Positions 43,334-52,257 of a stretch of DNA of 64,000 nucleotides are shown here, one piece after another. The translations under genes and the position numbers were made by a program. The stretch is from JARYLZ01 sp964388275. Lineage in GTDB: Bacteria > Bacteroidota > Ignavibacteria > SZUA-365. Numbering within the stretch: position 1 is the stretch's first letter; every line of letters starts with the position of its first letter. Under the pieces are notes generated by a model, which was not told the origin of the DNA, did not search any database, and saw only the letters and a program-made list of their open reading frames with translations. The stretch is from the NCBI GenBank assembly GCA_964388275.1, contig CAYLZD010000004.1, forward strand, positions 1-64,000, read 5' to 3'.

Positions 43334-45190
43334 ATGTTTGATCCCAAAACCCTGCTTCTCACAGCCGTCGGGACCGGATTAGCGGCTTTCTTCTTCTTTT
43401 TATGGCGCAGAAAAGATCTCCTCGCCGTGTTCACCGGCGGACGCTGGTGGCTGACCTGGTTCGCCATCGGCATCATCACGCTGATGGACGAGCTCACATC
43501 GATCTTTTATGCTCCGGCGGAGGCCTTCCGATTCATCGGCGAAAGCGCAATCATCTTCATCGCGCTCACTTCCGTGCTGATGCGGTTTCTGGCGAACCGC
43601 ATGACGGAGATTTCGCAGATACTCGAGCGCCACAACATCAAAGGCGGCGGCGTTTACTCGTTCTCCTACCTCGTGCTCGGGCCTTCCGCCAGCTTCATCG
43701 CGGTCTCCTCCATCTTCGTGACCTATGTGCTCACAGCGAGCATCTCCACCGTGAGCGCCGTGCAGAACGGCCTGTCATTCGCCGACATCTCCCCCGGAGC
43801 CGCCATGGCGATGAACTTCGCCATAATCTGGGGAGTTGCGGGACTCAACATACTCGGTATACGCGAGAACGCCCGCTTCACCTTCGGCATTTTCACTGTC
43901 GCCGCCATTGTCCTTCTTCTGCTGCTCACGTCGGGCATTACGGCCGTCGACAGCACGCAAGCGGCGAAGATCGGGCATGCGGCGACCGGCATTCTGGACC
44001 GCTTCCTGACTCTGGACCTAGGCGCGCAGGTCAATAACCTCGGATTCCTGATCATCGGAACTTCCAGCTGCATTCTGGCATATTCGGGCATCGAATCGGT
44101 CATTCAGGCGGCGGGTCTCGTCCGCTCCTGGCACGACATCAGGAAGGCGTATCTATTCCTGGCTCTGAGCGTGGGAATATTCACTCCGCTCATCTCCATG
44201 CTTGTCCTGTCCTCGCCTTTGGATCCAGCGCATCACGAGACGGACCTGATAACCCAATACGCTTCCATGCTGAACGGTCCCTGGTTCGGTGTCACAATCG
44301 GCGCCATCGCCGGTCTGACCCTTATTATGGCGGTGAACACGTCCTTCATTGCATCCAGCGAATTGCTTGAAAGGGTGGCCGAGCGTTACGCTTTCACCTG
44401 GCTCACGAAACTGAACGGCAGGCATTCCCTTTACAGGATTCACATCATAAGCGCGGTTCTGTATACGGCGATCATACTGATTACCAGCGGTTCACAGGCG
44501 GTCCTGGCCGAGATGTACGCCATTGGTCTTGTGGCGAGCTTCGCGATCAACATGGGCTCGCTGCTCGTTTACCGCTACTTCCAGGGCACACGCGAAATCG
44601 AGAGCCATTTCACGCATCGCTCGATGACTCTGCTCGTCTTCGTCGTAATCGTCGCCTGCCTGATCTTCCTCGCCGCTACGCGTCCATACGGACTCGGGCT
44701 CTGGGCCGGCACGACCGGAGTCATCCTGCTGGCCGGTCTGTCGATCGCGAGAAGAAGGCCGCCGGAGAGCCCCGAACTGCGCCAAACCGACAATCCTCTC
44801 GAGTTGGCGGCCTGGCTTGGACAAAGTGAAACCGACGTTATAAATCTTCATTTCCGGAGACCGAAGGAAAGCGGAATGTCTTCCGCGGCCAACCCTTCTC
44901 ACGCGTACGTCTCATTCTTCCAGCCGAGGCAAGGCATACCTCCCCGAGCTTCCGATAATCATTTCCGTTTCCCCTCCTCGCCGCAGCGGCTTCTGAAGGA
45001 CATACGCACCATAATCGACCTTATTCAGTACGAGCTTCCGCATCTGCAGCTCACAGTGCATCTCGGCTGGCCTATGTCATCATGGCTTGACCGGATGGCC
45101 ATAGGCGTGCTTGTGATGAATTTGATGCGTCTGCCGAGGTGGTATCCTGATGTGTCGTTCGTGATCGAGTACGATCGCAGGGGGAAGTGA
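43334..45190 (+). CDS. APC-type transporter with unusual C-terminal domain, copy 2
   Basis: A 618-residue paralogue of the upstream gene, roughly 70% identical by eye over most of its length, with the same TM core and C-terminal tail (LQLTVHLGWPMSSWLDR, MGSLLVYRYFQGTREI). The copies differ mainly at the N-terminus and in the loop after the last helix. The 108-bp gap suggests an operon and a recent tandem duplication. A GAAGAGT heptamer array begins at its stop codon. Two copies may have split specificity or form a heteromer. Confidence 0.72.
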   Translation: MFDPKTLLLTAVGTGLAAFFFFLWRRKDLLAVFTGGRWWLTWFAIGIITLMDELTSIFYAPAEAFRFIGESAIIFIALTSVLMRFLANRMTEISQILERHNIKGGGVYSFSYLVLGPSASFIAVSSIFVTYVLTASISTVSAVQNGLSFADISPGAAMAMNFAIIWGVAGLNILGIRENARFTFGIFTVAAIVLLLLLTSGITAVDSTQAAKIGHAATGILDRFLTLDLGAQVNNLGFLIIGTSSCILAYSGIESVIQAAGLVRSWHDIRKAYLFLALSVGIFTPLISMLVLSSPLDPAHHETDLITQYASMLNGPWFGVTIGAIAGLTLIMAVNTSFIASSELLERVAERYAFTWLTKLNGRHSLYRIHIISAVLYTAIILITSGSQAVLAEMYAIGLVASFAINMGSLLVYRYFQGTREIESHFTHRSMTLLVFVVIVACLIFLAATRPYGLGLWAGTTGVILLAGLSIARRRPPESPELRQTDNPLELAAWLGQSETDVINLHFRRPKESGMSSAANPSHAYVSFFQPRQGIPPRASDNHFRFPSSPQRLLKDIRTIIDLIQYELPHLQLTVHLGWPMSSWLDRMAIGVLVMNLMRLPRWYPDVSFVIEYDRRGK

Positions 45191-45202
45191 AGAGTGAAGG
45201 GT
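45189..45202. repeat. Two-unit heptamer, GAAGAGT-like
   Basis: GAAGAGT followed by GAAGGGT, in phase with the family at 97-124 and 52633-52653. It spans the junction between the transporter stop and the next, convergent gene's stop. Confidence 0.5.
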
Positions 45203-46068
45203 CACCAGTTCAGGTCCGTGTAATTTCGGGAGAGGAAATCCCGCATATCGTCGAAATCGGCGGGGCTTGTGAGATCGGGCACGTGTTCGGACCATGGAAT
45301 CCCTCGCATCGAGCGAGGGTGCGCGCGCGCCATAAGGCTTATGGCTGCTGGAAGCTCCTTTTCGTCACGTTCGGCATTGACGGGGCAATCTCTCAGGAAA
45401 GGCATAAGAAGCCGGACGGGCACGCGCCAAATATTCATGCTGACCCGCAGCGTCCCGATTGATGTGTTGAGGCGACCCAGTTCCTCGACCGAAGGTTTTT
45501 CCAGAATGCGAAGCAGATATCCGTTTTCGTCCTTGACAGGTATGCCGAAGCGGGCTATACGTTCAGGCGGGTAGCACAGCGCATCCATGTCATAGTCAAT
45601 CCAACCGCCGACCTTCGGCAGAGCGAGCAGGGCTTGCATTGCCTCGCTCGAGTACATGTTGTCGCTGTTGCATACCAAAGCATGAGATGAAACGGAGTGC
45701 CGCAGCGTATCCAATGCGCGAAGCAGGGCATCGGCCGTTCCGAGGGGTTTGGTCCTGCCGGGCGGAATCGGCTGAACGGCATAGGAAATGCTCAGGCCGT
45801 GATAGGGATTGCCGCACTCCAGCGAGCCATACACTTTCCGGATCGACTCGTCGCTTTCTCCGATAACCAGAATCGCCTCTCTTATCCCCGCCTGCTTCGC
45901 GTTGTACAACAGATAATCGAGGAGAGGACGCCCGCCGGGGCCTATGCCGATCATGCCCTTCTGAAGCGCGGCGGCTTGAGCGGCCAAATCAGCCGACACC
46001 GCGTCCCGCGCTGCCGCCTTCATGCGAGAGGAAATCCCTGCCGCGAGAACTATCAGCGGTATGTTCAT
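45202..46068 (-). CDS. Sugar nucleotidyltransferase (NTP-transferase family)
   Basis: A 288-residue protein with the nucleotide-binding start PLIVLAAGISSRMK (a G-x-G-T/S-R variant), ILVIGESDESI, and a CNSDNMYSSEA segment at the metal site (the DxD-like D). It should transfer NMP to a sugar phosphate. The gene lies 12 bp after the hydrolase gene and closes the sugar block. No sugar specificity can be read. A two-gene-only alternative is unlikely, because spacing with the upstream genes is tight. Confidence 0.75.
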   Translation of the reverse strand: MNIPLIVLAAGISSRMKAAARDAVSADLAAQAAALQKGMIGIGPGGRPLLDYLLYNAKQAGIREAILVIGESDESIRKVYGSLECGNPYHGLSISYAVQPIPPGRTKPLGTADALLRALDTLRHSVSSHALVCNSDNMYSSEAMQALLALPKVGGWIDYDMDALCYPPERIARFGIPVKDENGYLLRILEKPSVEELGRLNTSIGTLRVSMNIWRVPVRLLMPFLRDCPVNAERDEKELPAAISLMARAHPRSMRGIPWSEHVPDLTSPADFDDMRDFLSRNYTDLNW

Positions 46069-46080
46069 GCCTGTCTCGAT

Positions 46081-47007
46081 TTATTCAATCCTCGGGGTCC
46101 TCTTTTTACCGACCTTGCCTGCATACGCCCCTTTCAACATACTCCCATACTCCCTCGCATAGACGTCGAATCTCATCAGACCCTCAATATCCTCTCTCAT
46201 GCAATCCGGTTCCCTGAGCAGAACGCATTTCGAGGCGAGCCGCGTCTCCGAAACGTCCACATCAGCGACCGCGAGGCCGTGGCGGCGTCCGCTCTGGGCG
46301 AGCAGATCTCCGTTATGGTCTATGATGCGCGCGTTGCCGGGGAGAAAGCGGCCGCTGTACGGGGCGTACGGCGGAGCGGCCGCGTAATTGGCTTCGACGA
46401 GGCATATCGAATTGTCGACGGCCCGCGCCCGCGCCTGAATCAGAAGCGATTCCTGCGTGGGTCCGTGAGTCATCGTCGGCCAAAACAGAATTTTGGCGCC
46501 CTTCATTGCATAGATTCTTGCGATTTCGGGAAAATGAATTTCGAAACACAACATAACCGCGACCGGTCCGATATCGAGATTGAACACGGGTAACGCGTCG
46601 CCGGCAGTCATATTTTTCAATTCGGCGCCGTTCAACTGGATCTTTCGGTATTTTCCGACGATTTTTCCCTGAGCATCGAAGACCGACGCCTGGCTATAAA
46701 CCCTTCCTCCGGAATAAACCGGGAAAGGAGCGATGATGCGCACCCCATACTGCCGTGCAAGCAGGGAGAAATGCTCCAGCCATTGACGGGTCATGCGCTT
46801 AGCCTCAGTGATCGCATCCCCGTCGATTCCCGCCGTTGTCACGTATTCCGGAAAACAGAGCACATCGGCCTTGCGCGCCGCGGCTTCAGCCGTGTACGCC
46901 GCGCAGCGCTCGAGATTGTCCTGTACCGTATGCGTCGTTTCATCGATCAGGAATGACACGGCAACAATGCGCACCGTAGAATGGTTTCGTTTACCTCGTC
47001 TGCTCAT
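46081..47007 (-). CDS. Carbon-nitrogen hydrolase (nitrilase superfamily)
   Basis: A 308-residue amidohydrolase of the nitrilase superfamily. The Glu-Lys-Cys triad is visible: Glu in CFPEYV (about 54), Lys in YRKIQL (about 121) and Cys in MLCFEIHFPE (about 155). It cleaves a C-N bond in an amide, carbamoyl or nitrile. Its place between a Gfo/Idh/MocA dehydrogenase and a sugar nucleotidyltransferase suggests an amide-bearing sugar or sugar-derived compound, which is inference. It is 18 bp after the preceding gene. Confidence 0.85.
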   Translation of the reverse strand: MSRRGKRNHSTVRIVAVSFLIDETTHTVQDNLERCAAYTAEAAARKADVLCFPEYVTTAGIDGDAITEAKRMTRQWLEHFSLLARQYGVRIIAPFPVYSGGRVYSQASVFDAQGKIVGKYRKIQLNGAELKNMTAGDALPVFNLDIGPVAVMLCFEIHFPEIARIYAMKGAKILFWPTMTHGPTQESLLIQARARAVDNSICLVEANYAAAPPYAPYSGRFLPGNARIIDHNGDLLAQSGRRHGLAVADVDVSETRLASKCVLLREPDCMREDIEGLMRFDVYAREYGSMLKGAYAGKVGKKRTPRIE

Positions 47008-47025
47008 GATCAGCCTCCGCCGATA

Positions 47026-48123
47026 TTACGCAACCGCATTCCACTGTTCCGGCTCCAGAAACACAGGCGATCCCGAGGCGGCTGACTCCATAGCCGCCTC
47101 GAGGATCATTGCAGCCCGCTTGCCCTCCTTGAATCCGGTCCGGAACGGGAGGCCGCGAAGAATGCAGTTCACGAAATGTCTGTTCTCCTCGAATATGGAG
47201 TCGTCCGCTTCCATGCGACTCGACTCCGAGCGTCCGCTTTCCCGGATATCCAGAGCCAGACAGCGGTCGTGCAGATGCGCCGCGCGTTCGCCGTCCATCA
47301 ATTGAATTGAGAACTTCGAAACGACCGGGGAAGCGCCGGCGTCCGAAATCGAAATCGAAGCCAGAGCCCCGTTGGAAAAACGAAGCGAGGCGGTGAGGGT
47401 ATCGATACGCGCGCCCGCGTGCTCGCCGACCGTTTCATCGACACCGCGTCCGGGAGTGGTCCGCGCCTCGCCCGCATTTCTGAACGCGCCGGGCGCATGA
47501 GGGGTGGCGGATTTTTGCGGACGCGCAGTGTGCGTGAGATTTCCGCCATCGGCGAGAACTCGGATCGGTTCCGACGGATTCAACGCGCAGAGCAAGTCCA
47601 CCGCATGACATCCCTGCGACAGCACATTGCCGCCGCCTTTCACCGGATCATTGGCCCAGAAATCGTCCGGCCAGCGGTCGTCGCACAATTGAGCGATCGA
47701 AAGGAGCGGCGCCGGCACGCGGGTTCGCGCCGCTTCCACGGTTCGAAGATAGCGCAATTTGAAACCCGTCATCAGCCCGACACCGCTTCGCTTTATCGCG
47801 AGGCCGATACGGTCGCACTCCGCCACCGTCAACGCCATCGGTTTTTCCATGAATATGTATTTTCGCGCCGCCGCCGCCTTCTCTGCCAGCGCGGCATGGC
47901 TGTCGTGATGAGTGCAGATATATACCGCATCGATGCGCGGATCCTCCAGCATCCGACCTTCGTCGGTCATCCAGGCGGCGCCGGGATATGCCTCGGCCAA
48001 TTCCCGGGCTCTGCTCTCGATCACATCCGCGCATGCGGCCAGACGGGCTTCGGGTATCGCCTCCAGCGCGGCGGCATGTTCACGCGCGATGGCGCCGCAG
48101 CCGATGATGCCGATATTGAGCAT
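47026..48123 (-). CDS. Gfo/Idh/MocA-family oxidoreductase
   Basis: A 365-residue NAD(P)-dependent oxidoreductase. The Rossmann motif GIIGCGAIAREHA opens the protein, and the EKPMALT motif (about 94), with the catalytic Lys, is intact. A later SQGCHAVDLL carries the family His. There is an internal low-complexity insertion (about 205-240). It most likely oxidises a sugar or inositol-like substrate. Spacing suggests co-transcription with the nitrilase and nucleotidyltransferase; a tandem repeat array separates it from xylB. Confidence 0.85.
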   Translation of the reverse strand: MLNIGIIGCGAIAREHAAALEAIPEARLAACADVIESRARELAEAYPGAAWMTDEGRMLEDPRIDAVYICTHHDSHAALAEKAAAARKYIFMEKPMALTVAECDRIGLAIKRSGVGLMTGFKLRYLRTVEAARTRVPAPLLSIAQLCDDRWPDDFWANDPVKGGGNVLSQGCHAVDLLCALNPSEPIRVLADGGNLTHTARPQKSATPHAPGAFRNAGEARTTPGRGVDETVGEHAGARIDTLTASLRFSNGALASISISDAGASPVVSKFSIQLMDGERAAHLHDRCLALDIRESGRSESSRMEADDSIFEENRHFVNCILRGLPFRTGFKEGKRAAMILEAAMESAASGSPVFLEPEQWNAVA

Positions 48124-48140
48124 GGTGGATGAGTGAGTGC

Positions 48141-48192
48141 GGTGAATTCGGTGAATCTGGTGAATTCGGTGAATTCAGTGAATGGGTGAATT
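48141..48192. repeat. Nine-base tandem repeat GGTGAATTC
   Basis: About six consecutive 9-bp units near GGTGAATTC, with the third and fourth exact and others diverged, in the gap between xylB and the Gfo/Idh/MocA gene. It is the only nine-base array seen and lies in the leader of the oxidoreductase gene. Confidence 0.75.
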
Positions 48193-48212
48193 GATGGTTA
48201 CGATCTTCCCTA

Positions 48213-49736
48213 TTATCCCAGGTCTGAAGGGCCGAAGCATTCCTTCAGCGCCGGATACAGCATTCTATATTTCCGATAGGCGGTGGCATAGGTTTCGACG
48301 TCTGATCCTGGCACGGTAATCCCAGTCACGCGGACTGTTCGCGACACGGCTTCTTCAATGTTTGCATATAATCCGACGCCGACTCCTGCGAGCAAGGCCG
48401 CGCCGAAGGCGGCGCCTTCCGAAACGTTCACCGTGCAGATATCCGCGTCGAGCACATCGGCAAATATGCGCCGCCAAACGTCGCTGCGCGCGCCTCCGCC
48501 TGAAGCGCGAACCGCCCCGATATCGAAACCCATGCTCTTAATCAACTCCATACAATCGCGCAGGGCAAAAGCCACTCCCTCCATGACGGCGCGCGTGAAA
48601 TGATGACGCGTATGCCGCAGAGTGATGCCGAAAAACAAGCCTCGAGCGTTGGGATCCGGGTGCGGTGTCCGCTCGCCAGTCAGATATGGCAAGAAGAAAA
48701 GCCCGTCGGACACCGGCGGAATGCGTGCGGCGTACTCCGAGAGCAAATCATAGGGGTCGATTCCGTGTTGCGCGGCGGCTTCCTTCTCCGGTTCGCCGAA
48801 AGTGTCGCGGTACCAGCGGAGACTTCCGCCGGCCGACAACATCACTCCCATTACGTGCCATGCGCCCGGGACAGCGTGGCAATACGTATGCGCCCTGCCC
48901 TCTGGATCATGGCGGTAAGCAGGCATGCCGGCGAAGATCACTCCCGAGGTTCCCACGGCCAGTGATATCTCATTGCCGGCAAGCACGCCGCAGCCGACTG
49001 CCTCGGCGGCCTGGTCTCCCGCCCCCGCCACCACCGGCACACCAGCGGGGATTCCGATTTCGGCGCCGACTTCGCTCGAGACGAAAGCGGTTGCCTCCGT
49101 TGATTCAAAAACTTCCGGCATCCACGCCTCCGGTATCTCGAGCGCGCTCAGAATCTCCGGCGACCAGAGCCTGAGTTCGGTGTCCAGGAGACATGTGCCG
49201 GACGCGTCGGCTACATCCGTGTGATAGACACCTGCAAGGCGATGCCTTATGTAGTCTTTCGGCAGGAGAATGTGCCTGATTTGATCGTAATCAGCCTGCT
49301 CATGGCGCCTGACCCAGAGTATTTTCGGCGCGGTAAAACCGGGCAGCGCGGGTTTGCCGGTGATGCGAAGAAGGCGTTCCCTGCCGACAAGTTCGGTCAT
49401 CTCCGCGCACTCTTTGGAAGAACGCTGGTCGTTCCAGAGAATGCAGGGACGCACCGGCGATCCCGCGGAATCAAGCGCCACCAAGCCGTGCATCTGTCCC
49501 GTAAGGCCGATTCCGGCGAGCAGCCGCGGGCTGCAGCGCGCCTCTTTCATCGCGGCCCGCACGGCGGTTCCGACGGCCTTCCACCAATCCTCCGGATCCT
49601 GCTCCGCCCAAAGCGGTCGCGGGCTGCTCAACGCGTACTCCGAAACGGCCTTCCCCAGAACGGCGCCTTCTTCGGAGACCAGCAAGGCCTTTACCCCGCT
49701 CGTTCCAACGTCAATGCCCAACACTACGCGATCCAT
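48213..49736 (-). CDS. xylB: Xylulokinase
   Basis: A 507-residue FGGY-family kinase. GIDVGTSGVKALLV (phosphate 1), LTGQMHGLV, WNDQR, GAGDQAAEAVGCG (with the catalytic Asp) and GGGARSDVWRRIFADV (adenosine site) match xylulokinase, which phosphorylates D-xylulose. Its ATG overlaps the rnhA stop by one base (TGATG), and a xylose isomerase-like gene lies a little upstream, so a xylose or related sugar pathway is likely. Ribulokinase-like FGGY proteins are the closest alternative. Confidence 0.9.
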   Translation of the reverse strand: MDRVVLGIDVGTSGVKALLVSEEGAVLGKAVSEYALSSPRPLWAEQDPEDWWKAVGTAVRAAMKEARCSPRLLAGIGLTGQMHGLVALDSAGSPVRPCILWNDQRSSKECAEMTELVGRERLLRITGKPALPGFTAPKILWVRRHEQADYDQIRHILLPKDYIRHRLAGVYHTDVADASGTCLLDTELRLWSPEILSALEIPEAWMPEVFESTEATAFVSSEVGAEIGIPAGVPVVAGAGDQAAEAVGCGVLAGNEISLAVGTSGVIFAGMPAYRHDPEGRAHTYCHAVPGAWHVMGVMLSAGGSLRWYRDTFGEPEKEAAAQHGIDPYDLLSEYAARIPPVSDGLFFLPYLTGERTPHPDPNARGLFFGITLRHTRHHFTRAVMEGVAFALRDCMELIKSMGFDIGAVRASGGGARSDVWRRIFADVLDADICTVNVSEGAAFGAALLAGVGVGLYANIEEAVSRTVRVTGITVPGSDVETYATAYRKYRMLYPALKECFGPSDLG

Positions 49737-50227
49737 CAGAATAATTCATCCTCCTTGGCGCCGGCATGCTCATAGCCCGCGTCTTCCGGCAAATCGGCGA
49801 GCAGAGACATCTCGACCGCCATTCGGTCGCAGCGCTCGTTGAGAAAATTGCCTGCATGACCTGCGATCCATTTGATTTCGACTTCATGCCGGCCGAGCTG
49901 ATGCAATAGTTGAATCCACAGGTCTGGATTCAGCACCTTCTTTTTGTCCGTACGCTTCCAGCGCTTGGCCCGCCACCGCGTTAACCACCCCAGATTGACG
50001 GCATCGGCGATATAACGAGAATCCGTGTAGAGAGTCACTTTGCAGGGTTCCGTCAAGGCTTCAAGTCCTTTAATCACGGCCATCAATTCCATACGGTTGT
50101 TTGTCGTCTTTCGGAAACCTCCCGTTATCGCCTTCTCTCTTCCATCGAATTCGAGGATTGCAGCGTAACCCCCGGGACCGGGATTGACGGAGCAAGCGCC
50201 GTCGGTGTGTATGGTGATGCGTTTCAT
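49736..50227 (-). CDS. rnhA: Ribonuclease HI
   Basis: A 163-residue RNase H of type I. The DEDD active site is intact: HTDGACS (Asp), NNRMELMAVI (Glu), LYTDSRYI (Asp) and GNFLNERCD (Asp). It removes RNA from RNA-DNA hybrids. The start is the ATG at 50227; the frame opens further upstream without family similarity. Its stop overlaps the xylB start (TGATG), so the two are probably translationally coupled, an odd pairing for sugar metabolism. A degenerate heptamer array lies just upstream. Confidence 0.93.
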   Translation of the reverse strand: MKRITIHTDGACSVNPGPGGYAAILEFDGREKAITGGFRKTTNNRMELMAVIKGLEALTEPCKVTLYTDSRYIADAVNLGWLTRWRAKRWKRTDKKKVLNPDLWIQLLHQLGRHEVEIKWIAGHAGNFLNERCDRMAVEMSLLADLPEDAGYEHAGAKEDELF

Positions 50228-50229
50228 GA

Positions 50230-50263
50230 GTGAAAGGTGACGCGCGAAGGGTGAAGAGATGAT
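50230..50263. repeat. Degenerate heptamer tandem repeat
   Basis: About five 7-bp units around GTGAAGG/GTGAAGA, related to the GAAGAGN family by composition and period. It sits directly upstream of rnhA. Confidence 0.45.
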
Positions 50264-50584
50264 CGTGGATGCGGCATCCAATTCGAAGATCCGCTCGAGA
50301 TTTTCATCTGACTTGTCGCGAATCCGTTCAGCGCCCTAACGGGCTTATCATCTTGGCATGGAATTCGATCTTCATACCTGAATATCTCATATTGTGTCGG
50401 AAATGGACAGCAGGATTTTCCGATTCGAAGATCGGGACATGCAAGCATAATTCCATGCCTCAATACTGCTGCCTTGAAACAGGTCATCGAGTTTCCGCCG
50501 GCCAGAAGAACCGAATCCGCGGAAGCGAGTGAAGAAATCGGCCGAGCGTGCCACGAGATACTCGTGACGATCCAGGCGCCGCCA
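50264..50584. other. Intergenic region between the xylose isomerase-like gene and rnhA
   Basis: A 321-bp gap with no open frame I support. Two direct copies of an 11-base ATTCGAAGATC motif occur near 50281 and 50422. No terminator was convincing. A rnhA-xylB promoter may lie here. Confidence 0.3.
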
Positions 50585-51742
50585 TCATCCATCCGTAGCA
50601 TCCATCTTCGGCCGGGCGAGCGCCGGGAGGATTTCAGGCCGCGCAGCGCGAGCGCGAATCAGATACGCCTCCAGCCAGCCGCGAGCGCGGTCAGGATGAC
50701 TGGCGGCGAATATGACAGCTTCGTGGTCGAGGTTGTTGATGCGATCGGCGGCGGCGCGTACCGCATCGATATTGATCCGTATGGCGGTTTCCACGGACAT
50801 GCGCTCGGGATTGATGTCGATACCGAAATATCCCTCGTAAGCGTGCATTTTCAAAACGTACAGCAGCGACTCGAACTGCTCCGGTGATACCGCGCCAACG
50901 TTCAGATCCTGATCGAAATTCCCGAGCGGCTGGCTGTTCACGTGCAAATGAGCCAACCGCCCTTCCGAGAGAGGCCAGCTGCAGGCATAAGGCGGGTCTT
51001 CGTATGCCATGAGCACATGTCCGATTTCTGGATTAAGACAGCAAAGGGAGTGTCCCTCGTTCATCAGACTCTCATTATGCTCCGATTCGAGCCGTCTCTC
51101 CACAGCACGACAGAGAAGCACGCCTTCGGAAGTGGTTCCGAAAAGAATGTGTCCGCGCGGTTCATACGGTTTGGGTTCGAAGGCAACGCGCACGCCCGGG
51201 ACAGCGTCCATCGCCTCGGCGAGACCGTCGATGAAACGATCTCTCATGGATGCGAAGTCTATGCCGAAAGAATTCTCGTATCCGTCTATGCCGGGCCAGA
51301 CCACGGCGAAATCCGTTCTCAATTCCCTGTTGATCCTGAAAGCCGCGATGGTTCTATCTATTGCCTTTCTGCGCACTCCGCCGTCAGGATTTGAAATCGA
51401 GCCCCATTCGAAGTCCGCGTCGTAAAACAACAGCGGCACAACCGTAAGCACCCGGATACCCGTGTCGCGGGAAAAGGTTTTCCAGAGTTCCAGATTGTCT
51501 TCATTGATTTCGTTCGGATAATGCGCTTCGATGCCCCCGAGCCCGTAAGACGCGAGCGAGGCCGCTGTTTCGAGGCGTTCCTCCACGCTGCGCTCACGGC
51601 CGTAACGAGCGTGAAAGCGTCCTCCCGCGGGGGAAAAACACCAGATCCCGGCTGAATATTTCGGCTGCAGCGTGAATTCGTGAAGATGCCGGATAAGGTC
51701 GTCCGGATTTAAGCGCGTTGCCTGGCGGCGTAGGTCGAGCAT
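50585..51742 (-). CDS. xylA: Xylose isomerase-like sugar isomerase
   Basis: A 385-residue TIM barrel of the xylose isomerase type. VWPGIDGYE, VAFEPKPYEPRGH (metal and substrate Glu), LNPEIGHVLMAY and LAHLHVNSQPLGNFDQDLNVG are close to the actinobacterial-type XylA pattern. It interconverts an aldose and a ketose. The neighbouring xylB supports D-xylose, but a different pentose or hexose cannot be excluded. I start at the ATG at 51742; the frame is open much further upstream but overlaps the YbjQ gene. No good ribosome site precedes the ATG; a heptamer array does. Confidence 0.8.
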   Translation of the reverse strand: MLDLRRQATRLNPDDLIRHLHEFTLQPKYSAGIWCFSPAGGRFHARYGRERSVEERLETAASLASYGLGGIEAHYPNEINEDNLELWKTFSRDTGIRVLTVVPLLFYDADFEWGSISNPDGGVRRKAIDRTIAAFRINRELRTDFAVVWPGIDGYENSFGIDFASMRDRFIDGLAEAMDAVPGVRVAFEPKPYEPRGHILFGTTSEGVLLCRAVERRLESEHNESLMNEGHSLCCLNPEIGHVLMAYEDPPYACSWPLSEGRLAHLHVNSQPLGNFDQDLNVGAVSPEQFESLLYVLKMHAYEGYFGIDINPERMSVETAIRINIDAVRAAADRINNLDHEAVIFAASHPDRARGWLEAYLIRARAARPEILPALARPKMDATDG

Positions 51743-51746
51743 TTTT

Positions 51747-51767
51747 AATGACGAATGATGAATGATG
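51747..51767. repeat. Heptamer tandem repeat AATGAYG
   Basis: Three 7-bp units (AATGACG, AATGATG, AATGATG) in the leader of the xylose isomerase-like gene, five bases before its start codon. Confidence 0.6.
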
Positions 51768-51777
51768 GAGGTTGTAA

Positions 51778-52113
51778 TTACGGTTCCAGGCGTTGGACGA
51801 CGACGGCGGTGCCGTAGGCGAGGACTTCTGTGACGCCCTGCATCACTTCGTTGGCGTCGTAGCGCATGCCGATGACGGCGTTGGCGCCGATTTCCTCGGC
51901 GTGCTGCGCCATTATGTTGAAGGCCTCCATGCGGGTTTTCTCGCAGAGTTCGGTGAACAGGGTGATGTTGCCGCCGACTATCGTTTGCAGGCTGGCGCCG
52001 ATGGTGCCGAAGATGCTGCGCGAGCGCACGGTGATGCCTCGTACGACGCCCAGATTTTTCAGGATGCGGTATCCGTCTATCGTGAAGGCCGTTGTGATGA
52101 GTTTCGAATCCAT
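51778..52113 (-). CDS. YbjQ/UPF0145-family protein
   Basis: A 111-residue protein of the YbjQ family, thought to form pentameric or decameric beta-rings; role unknown, sometimes linked to metal or stress. GEIMDSKLITT begins the domain; GVVRGITVRSRSIFG, EEIGANAVIGMRYDANEV and LAYGTAVVV are family blocks. The ATG at 52113 has GGAG five bases upstream. The longer frame to 52176 lacks it. It is the first gene of the block on this strand. Confidence 0.8.
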   Translation of the reverse strand: MDSKLITTAFTIDGYRILKNLGVVRGITVRSRSIFGTIGASLQTIVGGNITLFTELCEKTRMEAFNIMAQHAEEIGANAVIGMRYDANEVMQGVTEVLAYGTAVVVQRLEP

Positions 52114-52257
52114 GATTTCTCCGGTTTGAAAAGTATATTGTCTTTTGTTGAGCAGTTGCGCTTCGGGACGCCTCAATAATAAGCATTCCGCGCTTCAGCA
52201 TCCAGCCTAACCCGCTGGGGATCTTCCGCTGCGATTGAATAAAATCGGAACATTAAA

